DNA of 38,165 nucleotides from positions 1 to 38,165 of the forward strand of contig CAVZBY010000014.1 of NCBI GenBank assembly GCA_963773685.1. Reading direction: 5' to 3'. The stretch is from JALHVH01 sp963773685 (GTDB lineage: Bacteria > Acidobacteriota > Aminicenantia > Aminicenantales > Saccharicenantaceae). Below are positions 1-8,591 of the stretch, one piece after another; position 1 is the first letter of the stretch, and each line of letters starts with the position of its first letter. A program made the position numbers and the translations under genes. The notes under the pieces are model-generated. The model saw only the letters and a list, made by a program, of their open reading frames with translations, was not told the origin of the DNA and did no database searches.

Positions 1-10
1 CCCGCCGCCG

Positions 11-1285
11 TCAGCGCAGGCCCTTCCTCAGGGCGCCGTAGGCAACCCCCGCCGCCAACCCCACGACACCGGCCAGCCAAGCCTGCGCCGACGCGAAGAG
101 AAGGAAGACCGATAGGACGAGACAGGAGGCCGCGCCCGCAATGGGAATGAGCCGAGGATAGGTCCTTTTTCCTGGCCTCAATTTCCAGGCGGCGATGTTG
201 GCGAATCCGTAATAGAAGAGAAGGGCGAACGTACTGATAGCGACAACCTTTGAAAGGTCGACAAGCAGGGCAAGCAGGGCCATGAGCGCTCCCGAGATCC
301 AGATGGATACGTGAGGCGTGCCGCGCCGCGCCCCCAACTTTCCGAGAGCGGAGGGAAGGTCCTTCCTTTTGGCCATGGCATAAGCCATTCGCGAGACTCC
401 CAGTATGGCTGTCAGCAGGACGCTGGCCGTGGCCAGCAGGGCCCCCACCGAGATGACCGAGGATGCGGCCGCGCTCCGCGTCGCCTTCATGGCCTGCGTC
501 AGGGGCGACGCCGAACCGGAGAGCCCCGCCGCGCCGACGAGCCCGACCGCGACCGTCCCGACCAGCATGTACACGAGGGTGGAGATCCCGAGCGAAAGCA
601 GGATGGCCCTGGGGACCGTGCGCTTCGCGTCCCGGATCTCTTCCGCGACGATGGCCACCCGGGCGAAGCCGCCGTAGGCGAAAAAGATGAAACAGGCTCC
701 GTAGAGGACGCCCGTATGGAGCGGGGCGAACGGAGCGAAATGGGCCGCCTTCACGTGGAGCGATCCGAAGATCACGAAAAATGTCAGGATCAGGAGCTTG
801 GTCACGACGATGGCATTGTTCAGGCTCGCGGATTCCCGGACGCCTAGAACGTTGATGACCGTGAAGGCGAGGCACAGGACGGCCGCGATCCCTCCGGCCG
901 GAAGGGCGGGGACCAGGGCTTTCAGGTAATGGGCGAAGCTCAGAGAGACACCGGCCCCGCCGAATACGTTGGACAGCATCCACATCCAGCCGACCAGGAA
1001 CCCTGCGAACGGCGATACGAGCCGGTACGTGTACTCGTAGATACTTCCCTCGACGGGCTTCCAAGCTGCCAGCTCGGCGATGCTCAGGGCGGTGAACAGG
1101 GAGATGGCCGCGGCGATCAGCATAGAGACGACCAAGGCCGAGCCCGCGAGGCCCGCCGCGATCCCGGTCACGACGAAGATGCCCGCCCCGATGATCGCGC
1201 CGACGCTCATCGACGTCGCGTCGAAGAGCCCCAGGCTTCGCTTGAACCCGGGCCGGCGGCCGTCCCCCGCGTCCGTTTCCGGCAT
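11..1285 (-). CDS. APC-family amino acid permease
   Basis: This is an integral inner-membrane transporter of the amino acid-polyamine-organocation superfamily, likely importing or exchanging an amino acid; the substrate cannot be read from the sequence. The 424-residue product opens with the family's first-helix signature GAIIGAGIFVVTG (about residues 29-41), and about twelve hydrophobic segments follow. The reading frame stays open upstream to 1474, but that extension is hydrophilic and overlaps the divergent peroxidase gene. I chose the ATG at 1285, preceded by GGGAAAGGGG. A TATAAT box on the same strand (forward ATTATA, 1311-1316) would place transcription start about 19 bases before this ATG; its -35 region is weak. 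An alternative start is the ATG at 1312. The gene stands alone and is transcribed away from the peroxidase. Confidence 0.86.
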   Translation of the reverse strand: MPETDAGDGRRPGFKRSLGLFDATSMSVGAIIGAGIFVVTGIAAGLAGSALVVSMLIAAAISLFTALSIAELAAWKPVEGSIYEYTYRLVSPFAGFLVGWMWMLSNVFGGAGVSLSFAHYLKALVPALPAGGIAAVLCLAFTVINVLGVRESASLNNAIVVTKLLILTFFVIFGSLHVKAAHFAPFAPLHTGVLYGACFIFFAYGGFARVAIVAEEIRDAKRTVPRAILLSLGISTLVYMLVGTVAVGLVGAAGLSGSASPLTQAMKATRSAAASSVISVGALLATASVLLTAILGVSRMAYAMAKRKDLPSALGKLGARRGTPHVSIWISGALMALLALLVDLSKVVAISTFALLFYYGFANIAAWKLRPGKRTYPRLIPIAGAASCLVLSVFLLFASAQAWLAGVVGLAAGVAYGALRKGLR

Positions 1286-1418
1286 ACGCACAGACCCCTT
1301 TCCCGCGTCCATTATATCGACCGGGTCATTTGGAATCCACCGTCTTCGTCCCCATTCCCATCGGGAGGATTGACGGCGGTCCATCGGGCCCCTATGATGG
1401 AGAAAAGGGGTATGGACC

Positions 1419-2474
1419 ATGAGAGCTCGACGGAGGACGATCGCCTTTGTTCTGGCCTGTGCCGGGCTGTCCATCAGCGGCCTTGGCCTCGGGAGTCAAG
1501 CCGGAGAACGGGACCTGCAGGCTCGCGCCCGGGAGCTTTTTGATCCCGTGCCCGTGACGATGGCGAAGGATGCGAAATCGGTCTCGCCGGATCAGGCCCG
1601 GCTCGGAAAGGTCCTCTTTTACGAATCCCGGATCTCCGTCGACGGAACCGTGAGCTGTGCCCGGTGTCATCCCCTCGGCCTGTATGCGGCCGACGGCTTG
1701 AAGACCTCGATCGGGAACCGTTGCTCTCCCAACCCGCGGAACGCGCCGACGATCCTGAACGCGGCGGGACAGATCGCCGAGCACTGGATCGGGAACCGGA
1801 CCGATGTCGAGGACCAGGCCCTGCAGTCCGTCACGGGGCCGGCATCGTTCGGGATGCCGTCCCGGGCCGAGTTCGAGAGCAGGCTGAAGGCGATCGCGGG
1901 ATACGCCCCCTTGTTCAGGAACGCTTTTCCGGGAGAGGCGGACCCCCTCACCCTGGACAATTTCGCCAGGGCCGTGGGCGCGTTCGAGCGGACGCTCGTC
2001 ACGCCGTCCCCGTTCGACGCCTTCCTGTCCGGGGACTCGGTGGCCCTGACCGTGAGAGAGAAAGAGGGCCTGAAAATGTTCATGGACCGCGGGTGCGCGT
2101 CCTGTCATTCAGGGGCGTACGTCGGCGGCGGGATGTACGGAAAGTTCGGGGTTGTCCGGCCGTATTGGGAGCTCACGAAGAGCGAGAAGCCCGACGAGGG
2201 CCGGTTCGCTGTTACGAAGAGCGACGAGGACCGTTACGTGTTCAAGGTCCCGGGCTTGCGCAACGTCGCGCGGACTCCGCCCTACTTTCACGACGGCTCG
2301 ATCGAGTCTCTCGAGACGGCGGTCGCGATCATGGCGAAGGCCCAGCTGGGAGCGGACCTTTCCGGAGAGGAACGTTCGGTCCTTCTGGCATTCCTGGGGT
2401 CTCTGACCGGCAGGATCCCTGAGGACGCTCTCCGAATCCCGGAACTGCCCGATTCCGGCCCTGCTCCCTTCTGA
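1419..2474 (+). CDS. Di-heme cytochrome c peroxidase / MauG family protein
   Basis: This is a periplasmic di-heme enzyme of the bacterial cytochrome c peroxidase/MauG family, which normally reduces hydrogen peroxide with electrons from small cytochromes; some relatives oxidise other substrates. The 351 residues start with a signal peptide (basic RARRR, then a hydrophobic stretch to about residue 28). Two c-type heme sites are visible, CARCH at 80-84 and CASCH at 226-230. The family's late signature KVPGLRNVARTPPYFHDGS lies near residues 276-294. Length matches the family norm of roughly 330-350. The start is supported by GGAGAAAAGGGG just upstream. It is the first gene read rightwards from a divergent intergenic region. 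Peroxidase function itself is inferred from the family. Confidence 0.93.
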   Translation: MRARRRTIAFVLACAGLSISGLGLGSQAGERDLQARARELFDPVPVTMAKDAKSVSPDQARLGKVLFYESRISVDGTVSCARCHPLGLYAADGLKTSIGNRCSPNPRNAPTILNAAGQIAEHWIGNRTDVEDQALQSVTGPASFGMPSRAEFESRLKAIAGYAPLFRNAFPGEADPLTLDNFARAVGAFERTLVTPSPFDAFLSGDSVALTVREKEGLKMFMDRGCASCHSGAYVGGGMYGKFGVVRPYWELTKSEKPDEGRFAVTKSDEDRYVFKVPGLRNVARTPPYFHDGSIESLETAVAIMAKAQLGADLSGEERSVLLAFLGSLTGRIPEDALRIPELPDSGPAPF

Positions 2475-2572
2475 AAAGCGCCTCCCATCCGGACCTTGTC
2501 CTTCCGTCCGACCTGTCGTAGGATGAGGGCTCGGTCCATGATTATGAACCATCTTTGATCGAGGAGGCCCCC

Positions 2573-4642
2573 ATGCGGCGAGTGACATCCCTTCTGCTCG
2601 GAGGGTTCCTGTTTTTTGCCCTGATCGGACCCGGCGCGTCCGCGGATACGGCCCGGCGGGCGCCCACAGTCGAGGACCTGATGGCCCTGAAGTCCGTGGG
2701 CGATGCCCGCGTCTCGCCCGACGGCTCGAGTGTCGCCTATCCGGTGACCGAGACCGACTTCGATCAGGACGCGTACGTCACCCAGATCTGGCTGGTCGAC
2801 GTCGCCTCGGGCAGGACCATCCAGCTCACCCGCGGCAAGAAGTCCGCCTCCGGTCCCATCTGGTCTCCTGATGGCCGCTGGATCGCGTTCACCTCGAGCC
2901 GGGCCGAAGACAAGTCCCAGCTCTTCGTCATCAGCCCCGTCGGCGGCGAGGCCGTTCCGCTGACCAAGGCGGAGACGGGGGTCGGCGGATTCGACTGGTC
3001 TCCGGACGGAAAGACCATCGCCTTCACGGCGGCCGATCCGGTCGCCCAGGAATCCAAGGACCGCAAGGATCGCTATGGCGATTACAACGTCGTCCGCCGC
3101 GAATACACGCACAGCCACATCTGGACGGTGGATGTCGCCGAGACCCTGGGCTCACCCCAGCCGGGACTCCGCCGCACAAGCGGCAAGGACTTCACCGTGG
3201 GCGGATTCGACTGGTCGCCGGACGGGACGAAGATCGCTTTCAGCGCTGCCGTCAACCCCGACCTCATCAACGGCCGGACCTCGGATATTTACGTCCTCGA
3301 TCTTGCCGGCGATAAGGTCAAGAAGATCGTCGATCAGCCCGGCGCCGATTCGGCGCCTCTCTGGTCTCCCGACGGCCGGTCTATTCTCTTTTCGAGCGCC
3401 ATGGGGCGGGTCGACAACTACGCCCGTAATTCCCGGCTGGCCCTCGTCGGCGCCGAGGGCGGTCCCGTTCGCTCGCTGACGGACGCCTTCGACGAGAATC
3501 CCTACGCCATCGCCTGGATCGCGGACGCCATTTATTTCGGGGGGATGAAGGGAACGGCCTCCCATCTTTTCCGGCTCGACCCGACGACGCTCGAAATCGC
3601 CCGCCTCAGCGGTCCGGACAGCACGTACCTCTCCGGCGCGACTCTGACCGCGGATGCGAAGCGCGTGGCCTTCGTGGCTCAATCCCCGACGGGATTGGGC
3701 GAGATCTGCGTCTCGGACCTGCCCTGGGACCCCCGCGCCCTGACCCGGATGACCGAGCAGGTCGGCGGATTCGTCCTGGGGACGCGCGAGGTCATCACCT
3801 GGAAGAGCAAGGACGGGACCCTCATCGAAGGGGTCCTCATCAAGCCGGCCGACTTCGACCCGGCAAAGAAGTACGCTCTTCTCTGCATCATCCACGGAGG
3901 GCCGACGGGCGTCGACCGGCCGGTCCTCTCCGCCGATCTGCGCTATTATCCCGCCGACATCTGGGCCGCCCGCGGCGCCCTCATCCTCAAAGTGAACTAC
4001 CGGGGCAGCGCCGGATACGGGGAAAGGTTCCGTAGGCTCAATTTCCGGAACCTGGGCGTCGGCGATGCCTGGGATGTCCTTTCGGGCGTCGACAACCTGG
4101 TGAAGAAGGGCTGGGTCGACCCGGCCCGGGTCGGATGCATGGGCTGGAGCCAGGGAGGCTATATCTCGGCGTTCCTGACGACCTCGAGCCGCGCGTTCAA
4201 GGCCATCTCGGTCGGGGCCGGCATCTCGAACTGGGCGACCTACTACTACAATACCGACATCACTCCGTTCACCATCAACTACCTCGGCGACGATCCCGCC
4301 GACGACCCGGCCATCTACGCCAAGACCTCGCCCATGACCTATATCAAGAACGCGGCGACGCCGACGCTCATCCAGCACGGCGAGCTCGACAGGCGGGTCC
4401 CCATCCCCAACGCCTATGAGCTGCGCCAGGGCCTGGAGGACAGGGGAGTACCCGTCGAGATGGTCGTCTACAAAGGCTACGGGCACGGCATCACGAAGCC
4501 GAAGTCGCAGAGGGCGGTGATACAGCACAACCTGGCCTGGTTCGGCCATTACATCTTCGGCGACGCCAAGCCGGACCTGGCGGCGCCGCCTCTGCCGGAG
4601 AAAAAGGAGAAGGGCGGGGAGAAGACGACGGCTCCCCAATAA
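2573..4642 (+). CDS. Secreted S9-family prolyl oligopeptidase / acylaminoacyl peptidase
   Basis: This is a serine peptidase of family S9 that trims short peptides and is probably exported. Residues 1-25 form a signal peptide. Residues 30-400 form a beta-propeller with at least four WSPDG blade motifs (about 97, 142, 214 and 264). The C-terminal alpha/beta-hydrolase domain has IHGGP (440-444), the nucleophile in GWSQGGY (Ser526), the acid in HGELDRRVP (Asp606) and the base in YGHGI (His638). The 689-residue length is typical. The frame can be extended to a TTG at 2555, but the ATG at 2573 is right because CGAGGAGG sits a few bases ahead of it. It follows the peroxidase by about 100 bases. A loopless palindrome GGGAGACGTCTCCC (4644-4657) lies just past the stop, between this gene and the convergent hydrolase. 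The peptidase family is secure; the exact substrate is not. Confidence 0.94.
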   Translation: MRRVTSLLLGGFLFFALIGPGASADTARRAPTVEDLMALKSVGDARVSPDGSSVAYPVTETDFDQDAYVTQIWLVDVASGRTIQLTRGKKSASGPIWSPDGRWIAFTSSRAEDKSQLFVISPVGGEAVPLTKAETGVGGFDWSPDGKTIAFTAADPVAQESKDRKDRYGDYNVVRREYTHSHIWTVDVAETLGSPQPGLRRTSGKDFTVGGFDWSPDGTKIAFSAAVNPDLINGRTSDIYVLDLAGDKVKKIVDQPGADSAPLWSPDGRSILFSSAMGRVDNYARNSRLALVGAEGGPVRSLTDAFDENPYAIAWIADAIYFGGMKGTASHLFRLDPTTLEIARLSGPDSTYLSGATLTADAKRVAFVAQSPTGLGEICVSDLPWDPRALTRMTEQVGGFVLGTREVITWKSKDGTLIEGVLIKPADFDPAKKYALLCIIHGGPTGVDRPVLSADLRYYPADIWAARGALILKVNYRGSAGYGERFRRLNFRNLGVGDAWDVLSGVDNLVKKGWVDPARVGCMGWSQGGYISAFLTTSSRAFKAISVGAGISNWATYYYNTDITPFTINYLGDDPADDPAIYAKTSPMTYIKNAATPTLIQHGELDRRVPIPNAYELRQGLEDRGVPVEMVVYKGYGHGITKPKSQRAVIQHNLAWFGHYIFGDAKPDLAAPPLPEKKEKGGEKTTAPQ

Positions 4643-4689
4643 GGGGAGACGTCTCCCGCCCCGCCGGCCGTCGGGCCCTCAGACGGGGA

Positions 4690-6195
4690 TCAGCGCACCT
4701 TCATCGAATAGAAGCTGGCCGACTTATACCACTTGACGTTTCCCTTCTCGTCGAACTCGAAGACGACCTCCTCCCCGAGCTCACCGTCGTCCCTGACCAG
4801 CCGGAAATAGTTGTCCTTGATCTGTTTGAGCGTTTCGATGGATCCCGCGGGGTCATCCGACGGCAGATAGAGCATCGCCAAGCCGCCCTTCCAGAAGAAG
4901 ACCTCGTTCTCCCCCCAGTGGGTCCGGTAGAGTCCGGTGAACTTCCTCAGGGAGTCCGGGGCCGCCTTCGTTTCCTCACCCCCCTTTGGAAAAGGGGGGG
5001 ACGGGGGGATTTGGGGCGACTTCAGGGCCTCCGCGATCACGGGGGCGATGATCTCGTAAGGCTTGTTGGTGTAGTCGTCGACATTGGCGTCCCCGGCGTT
5101 GATCATGCAGATAACGGCGATCTTGTCCTTGGGGTTGAGGGCGATCTTCGTCCGATAGCCGGGACAGCCGCCGGAGTGTCCGACGAGGGTCCAGTCCTTA
5201 TAGCGCCAGTTCATGAATCCCAGCCCCCACATGGTCTTCCGGTCCCAGTCGGCCCAGTTCACCCGTTGCATCTCCTTCAGGGTGTACCCGCTCAGCACCG
5301 AGGGATCCCGGTTGTCGAGCGCCCGGAACTGCCAAGAGGCGAACTTGGCCAGGTCCAGTGCTGTCGAGGCCAGGCCGGCGGCAGGCGAGGCGCCCTTGGC
5401 CTGGAAGAACGGCATCCGGACGCGGTCGCCCGCCCGCTCCCAGCGGCTGTAGCCGACGGCCATGCGCTTTCCGTACTCCTCCTCCGGCAGCATTGGCGTC
5501 GTGTCGTTCATGCCCAGGGGCCTGAGGATGTGCTCGGCGATGTATTCGCCGTAAGGCTGGCCGGAGACAGCGGCGACGACCTCTCCGAGCAGGGAAATGC
5601 CGAGGTTGGAATATTGGAAGTAGGTATCCGGCGGATAAAGGGTCTCCTGTCCGGGCAGGTTCTTGAGGATGAGCTCACGGTCCTCCCAGGGCAGATCCGG
5701 CTCTCCGTTGTAGGGCGCGGCGATCTCGCGGGGAAGGCCAGAGGAATGCCGCATGACACTGCGGATGGTGATGGGCGGCGCCTTGGGATCGACCGGCTTG
5801 ATGTCGAACCAGGAAAGATGCTTGGCGATCGGGTCGTCCAGGGCGAGCTTTCCGGCGTCGCGCAGCTGCATGATGGAGATGTTGGTGAACAGCTTGGAGA
5901 TCGAGCAGATGCTGTAGATGGTGTCATCGCGGGCCGGAAGCTTGTCCTCGACGTTCGCGAATCCGTAGTGGCCCGTCCAGATGATATCCTGGTCGTGGAC
6001 CACCGCTATGGATAATCCGGGGAATCGCTTGTAGCCCACCTCGGATTCGACCCACTTGTCCAGAACGTGGAAGGCTTCCTTGATGCGGGGATTGTCCATG
6101 AGCGTCTTGTCCTGGGCGGGGGCGGGAGCGGCCAGCGCCAGGAACAAGCCCGCTATGACGAGCGCTAACCTTTGGCGGACGGTCGTATGGCTCAT
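4690..6195 (-). CDS. Secreted beta-lactamase-family serine hydrolase (class C / PBP4-like)
   Basis: This is a periplasmic serine hydrolase of the beta-lactamase/D-alanyl carboxypeptidase fold; members of this broad family include esterases and D-amino-acid peptidases, so resistance should not be assumed. A signal peptide covers about residues 1-28. The active-site motifs are SISK (Ser98 to Lys101), YSN (195-197) and HSG (340-342). A separate C-terminal beta domain runs from about 414 to 501. Between the domains, residues 394-408 are encoded by a C/G-rich palindromic repeat that also occurs near 31940-32110; it adds a Pro-rich linker without breaking the frame. The start has a strong AAGGAGGAGA ribosome site. 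A TATAAT box (forward ATTATA, 6239-6244) could start transcription about 37 bases upstream, though no good -35 accompanies it. Confidence 0.93.
   Translation of the reverse strand: MSHTTVRQRLALVIAGLFLALAAPAPAQDKTLMDNPRIKEAFHVLDKWVESEVGYKRFPGLSIAVVHDQDIIWTGHYGFANVEDKLPARDDTIYSICSISKLFTNISIMQLRDAGKLALDDPIAKHLSWFDIKPVDPKAPPITIRSVMRHSSGLPREIAAPYNGEPDLPWEDRELILKNLPGQETLYPPDTYFQYSNLGISLLGEVVAAVSGQPYGEYIAEHILRPLGMNDTTPMLPEEEYGKRMAVGYSRWERAGDRVRMPFFQAKGASPAAGLASTALDLAKFASWQFRALDNRDPSVLSGYTLKEMQRVNWADWDRKTMWGLGFMNWRYKDWTLVGHSGGCPGYRTKIALNPKDKIAVICMINAGDANVDDYTNKPYEIIAPVIAEALKSPQIPPSPPFPKGGEETKAAPDSLRKFTGLYRTHWGENEVFFWKGGLAMLYLPSDDPAGSIETLKQIKDNYFRLVRDDGELGEEVVFEFDEKGNVKWYKSASFYSMKVR
4979..5016 (-). 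repeat. Palindromic C/G-rich repeat inserted inside a coding region
   Basis: On the + strand six C and three T are mirrored by AAA and six or more G, followed by a second run of six G and then ATTTGGGG. Read on the - strand the order is AATCCCCCC, two bases, CCCCCC, TT, loop, AAGGGGGG. The complete repeat at 31977-32007 has the same order: TTATCCCCCC, two bases, CCCCCCTTA, loop, TAAGGGGGG. The insert is in frame with the serine hydrolase gene and encodes a Pro-rich linker with the stretch IPPSPPFPKGG. This resembles, in principle, the palindromic elements known to insert into reading frames in Rickettsia. Confidence 0.7.
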
Positions 6196-6342
6196 TGTCT
6201 CCTCCTTGTCGGGACAGATTCGCGGCGATGCGGCCGGGATTATATCCTATTTTGTCCTGGACGAGGAGTCCGTCATTCCGTTGTCGTAATGGCCGACGAT
6301 CGCAACGGAACGGCCTCAGGGCCGTAACATTGCATCGGCAGG

Positions 6343-7194
6343 TCAATCCTTTTGCCAGACGCTTTTCACCCAAGGGACGGCTTCCCGGAGGGCGGGAACG
6401 AAGGCGTCGTATCGGTAGTGGCTAAGCCCGGGGACCGGGCGGAACTCGATTCGGAGGCCCTGCTCTTCGCAGAACCCGATGAACTTCTTCAGGGGTTCGA
6501 GGGGGAAGATCTCGTCGCTCAGGCTATGAATGACCAGAAGGGGAGGGCCGGCCGGGCCGACGATGATCCCCCGCGGGGGCATTCCGGAGATCGGGATCGC
6601 GGCCGAGAAGAGCCCCGGTTGTCCAAGCGCCATCTTCCATGTTCCGATCGCGCCGAGGCTGAACCCCGTGAGGACGCGATGCCGGGGGTCCACGGGACGG
6701 TCCTTTTCGACCTGGCGGATGAGCGACAGGACGGCTTCTTCGCTCAGAGGCTCTGTCCACGTCTCGCCCGGGCAATCGGGAGCGACAATGACGGCGCCGA
6801 GCTCTCCAAGCCCCGGAAGGATGAGATTCGTCAAGAACGGCTTTCCGTAGTAAGGCGTGACCGGGCCGCCGTAGTGCAGGGCGACGATGAGCGGGTATAG
6901 GCGATCTGGGGAGTAGGACGGCGGAAGGGCCAGGGTGTAACGGAGCGTCTTTCCGGAGGCGAACTCGAATGCCTTTTCCTGAACGACGTAGCCCGCCGAC
7001 GCTGTGTTCATCGTGGCGCAGGCCGAGCCGGTACCGAGGAGAAGAAGAAGGGCCGAGGCTCTAATCAAGGCTCCTTGAGACGCGCTGAGCTGCGGCCCTC
7101 GTTCCTGCCGTCGAAACAAGCGTATTAAAGATTGTTTACATTCAGGCCCGAGTTCCGCCGGTGTCCCCTTGCGGGATGAACTTGTTATCCTCAT
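6343..7194 (-). CDS. Alpha/beta hydrolase, PHB-depolymerase/esterase-like, probable lipoprotein
   Basis: This is an exported esterase-like alpha/beta hydrolase. Counting from the ATG at 7194, the catalytic triad is Ser179 in GFSLG, Asp227 in HSLSDE and His259 in LSHY; the oxyanion region LIVALHYGG is at 102-110. The fold and motifs resemble carboxylesterases and polyhydroxybutyrate-depolymerase-type esterases; the substrate is unknown. The start is uncertain. The first 42 residues are hydrophilic, and a hydrophobic stretch ending in GSAC (about 43-59) looks like a lipoprotein signal, so translation may begin at the TTG at 7068, which follows AAGGAG at only two bases. The ATG at 7194 has a poor ribosome site. 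The downstream hairpin ACGGCC-4-GGCCGT (6310-6325) lacks a T run and is at best a weak terminator. Confidence 0.82.
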   Translation of the reverse strand: MRITSSSRKGTPAELGPECKQSLIRLFRRQERGPQLSASQGALIRASALLLLLGTGSACATMNTASAGYVVQEKAFEFASGKTLRYTLALPPSYSPDRLYPLIVALHYGGPVTPYYGKPFLTNLILPGLGELGAVIVAPDCPGETWTEPLSEEAVLSLIRQVEKDRPVDPRHRVLTGFSLGAIGTWKMALGQPGLFSAAIPISGMPPRGIIVGPAGPPLLVIHSLSDEIFPLEPLKKFIGFCEEQGLRIEFRPVPGLSHYRYDAFVPALREAVPWVKSVWQKD

Positions 7195-7288
7195 ACCTGG
7201 GATGGAATGCGGTCATCGTGCCAGATGGCTTTCCTTTTGAAAGGGAATTCATATATTAGAGAACAATAGTCCGCATGAAGAGGTTGCT

Positions 7289-7420
7289 ATGAAAAGTTCG
7301 AGGTCCCTTCGGAGCGGGCCGACGCCGCCGGCGGGGAACATTTCCATGCGGCATCCCGTGTATAGGTATGTGCATGAAATAAAACGAATTAAATTCAATA
7401 TATTGGAGATTCAGGAATGA
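7289..7420 (+). CDS. Possible small upstream ORF (43 aa)
   Basis: A 43-codon frame opens at ATG 7289 behind GAAGAGG (about five bases away). It ends with a TGA that overlaps the ATG of the next hydrolase gene (ATGA at 7417-7420). The peptide is basic (starts MKSSRSLRSGP, ends NILEIQE) and matches nothing I recognise. The stop/start overlap could couple translation of the downstream gene. Its codon use does not clearly show coding, so this may be chance. Confidence 0.25.
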   Translation: MKSSRSLRSGPTPPAGNISMRHPVYRYVHEIKRIKFNILEIQE

Positions 7421-8412
7421 AGATGCGATATCTTGAGCTCCTCATCTTTTATGTCTGCGCGGTTGCGGCTCGCGGCGACATTCCGATCAATGTCAAAGGC
7501 ATCGGCATCATGCCCGATCAGGTCTATGGCCATAAATACGGCCTGGCGCTGACCTATGATGTCTATACTCCGAGGAACAACAACGGGGCGGCCGTGCTCT
7601 TCATCAACAGCGGAGGTTACGCTTCCGGATTAATGAGGCAGTGCGAGAAAGGGCCGGATCCCGCATGGACGTTCCTTCCCATCGACCCCGTCGGCAAATG
7701 GAACCTTCCGCGGCTGATTCTCGAGCAGTACAGCTTCGAAAGACTGCTCGAGGCCGGATTCACGGTCTTCGATATCCGGCATGGCTCGACGCCGAAATTC
7801 ACGATCGACGAGATCTTCGAGGATTGCAGCCGGGCCGTGAGATATATCAAGTTCCGCGCCAAGGAATACGGGATCGATCCGGAAAGGATCGGGATCTGGG
7901 GGGCGAGCGCGGGAGGGCACCTCGCCCTGCTATTGGGGGCGCGAGTCGTCCAGGGCAAGACGAATTATCGGGACGTGACGGGGGCCTTCGAGCTCAACCG
8001 GTTTCCCGAGCCGGAATTGGAGACGAACAGCCGCGTCCGTGCCGTCGCGGTTTACTACCCGGCCGGATACGACCTGGTTGCGGATCTCAAGGAATATCCG
8101 GAGATCTTCAAGAAGCTGCCGTCCTTGAACGTCGAACCTGCGGTCCTTGATGCGTTTTCCATAAAGAAATATCTAGGCCCCGCGAACCCGCCCGTGCTGA
8201 TCATCTACGGAGACCAGGACATGCCGATGATCCTCGGAGCGAGCGAGAATACGGCTGCCGATCTGAAGAAATATGGAGTGGACGTTTCGACGATCGTCCT
8301 TTCCGGCGTCGGGCATGAATTCAAGGGTAAGGATGGTTACGGGAATGCCCAACCCGGGCAAGCGGCCATGCGCGAATTGGTCAAGTGGTTCGAAGGCAAA
8401 CTCCTGAGATGA
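7417..8412 (+). CDS. Secreted alpha/beta hydrolase (BD-FAE / acetyl-esterase-like)
   Basis: This 331-residue exported esterase-type hydrolase has a short signal peptide (residues 1-20). The nucleophile elbow is WGASAGGH with Ser164; the acid is Asp268 in YGDQD (Asp266 is adjacent) and the base is His300 in GVGHEF. The segment LFINSGGYASG (61-71) is the oxyanion region, with NSGG in place of the common HGGG. The GxSAGG elbow and the preceding DxxRAVRYIKFRAKEYGIDPERI stretch, split here by description only, are typical of the esterase/lipase group that includes acetylxylan esterases. The start has GGAG about eight bases upstream; the ATG at 7423 is also possible. Past the stop, bases 8422-8463 contain an imperfect hairpin and a 16-base palindrome (CCGTCCGGCCGGACGG) but no T tract. 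Substrate is not predictable. Confidence 0.88.
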   Translation: MKMRYLELLIFYVCAVAARGDIPINVKGIGIMPDQVYGHKYGLALTYDVYTPRNNNGAAVLFINSGGYASGLMRQCEKGPDPAWTFLPIDPVGKWNLPRLILEQYSFERLLEAGFTVFDIRHGSTPKFTIDEIFEDCSRAVRYIKFRAKEYGIDPERIGIWGASAGGHLALLLGARVVQGKTNYRDVTGAFELNRFPEPELETNSRVRAVAVYYPAGYDLVADLKEYPEIFKKLPSLNVEPAVLDAFSIKKYLGPANPPVLIIYGDQDMPMILGASENTAADLKKYGVDVSTIVLSGVGHEFKGKDGYGNAQPGQAAMRELVKWFEGKLLR

Positions 8413-8591
8413 CCGGCCGATATTCCCAGTCCCTTCGGACAGGAAATATTCCGTCCGGCCGGACGGATTCCGTGCTCCGATCGCCCGGGATATAAGGTCC
8501 CCCATGACTCCCGAGCGCTCCTAAACTAAGAATATTCTTGTCCTTACCGATGTTCAGCTCGTCTTGGTATGGAACTTGCTAAATAAAAGGT

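Noticed and set aside
3152..4639. Long open frame antisense to the S9 peptidase gene (495 codons); similar antisense frames at 4918-6015, 13320-14594, 16734-18560 and 15655-16689.
   Set aside because: GC-rich coding DNA leaves long open antisense frames. The products are Arg/Gly/Pro/Asp-rich without motifs, whereas the sense strand has intact catalytic motifs.
4644..4657. Palindrome GGGAGACGTCTCCC between two convergent genes, considered as a bidirectional terminator or operator.
   Set aside because: It lacks a loop and T tracts, and position between two stops is poor for an operator; it is mentioned only under the peptidase.
4690..6195. Beta-lactamase-fold gene considered as an antibiotic-resistance determinant.
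   Set aside because: The C-terminal beta domain and the motifs are those of the broad esterase/peptidase group; nothing specific to true class C beta-lactamases was seen.
8422..8463. Imperfect hairpin with CTTC loop plus a 16-base palindrome after the hydrolase gene, considered as a terminator.
   Set aside because: No T tract follows; the palindrome is loopless GC-rich sequence that occurs easily in such DNA.
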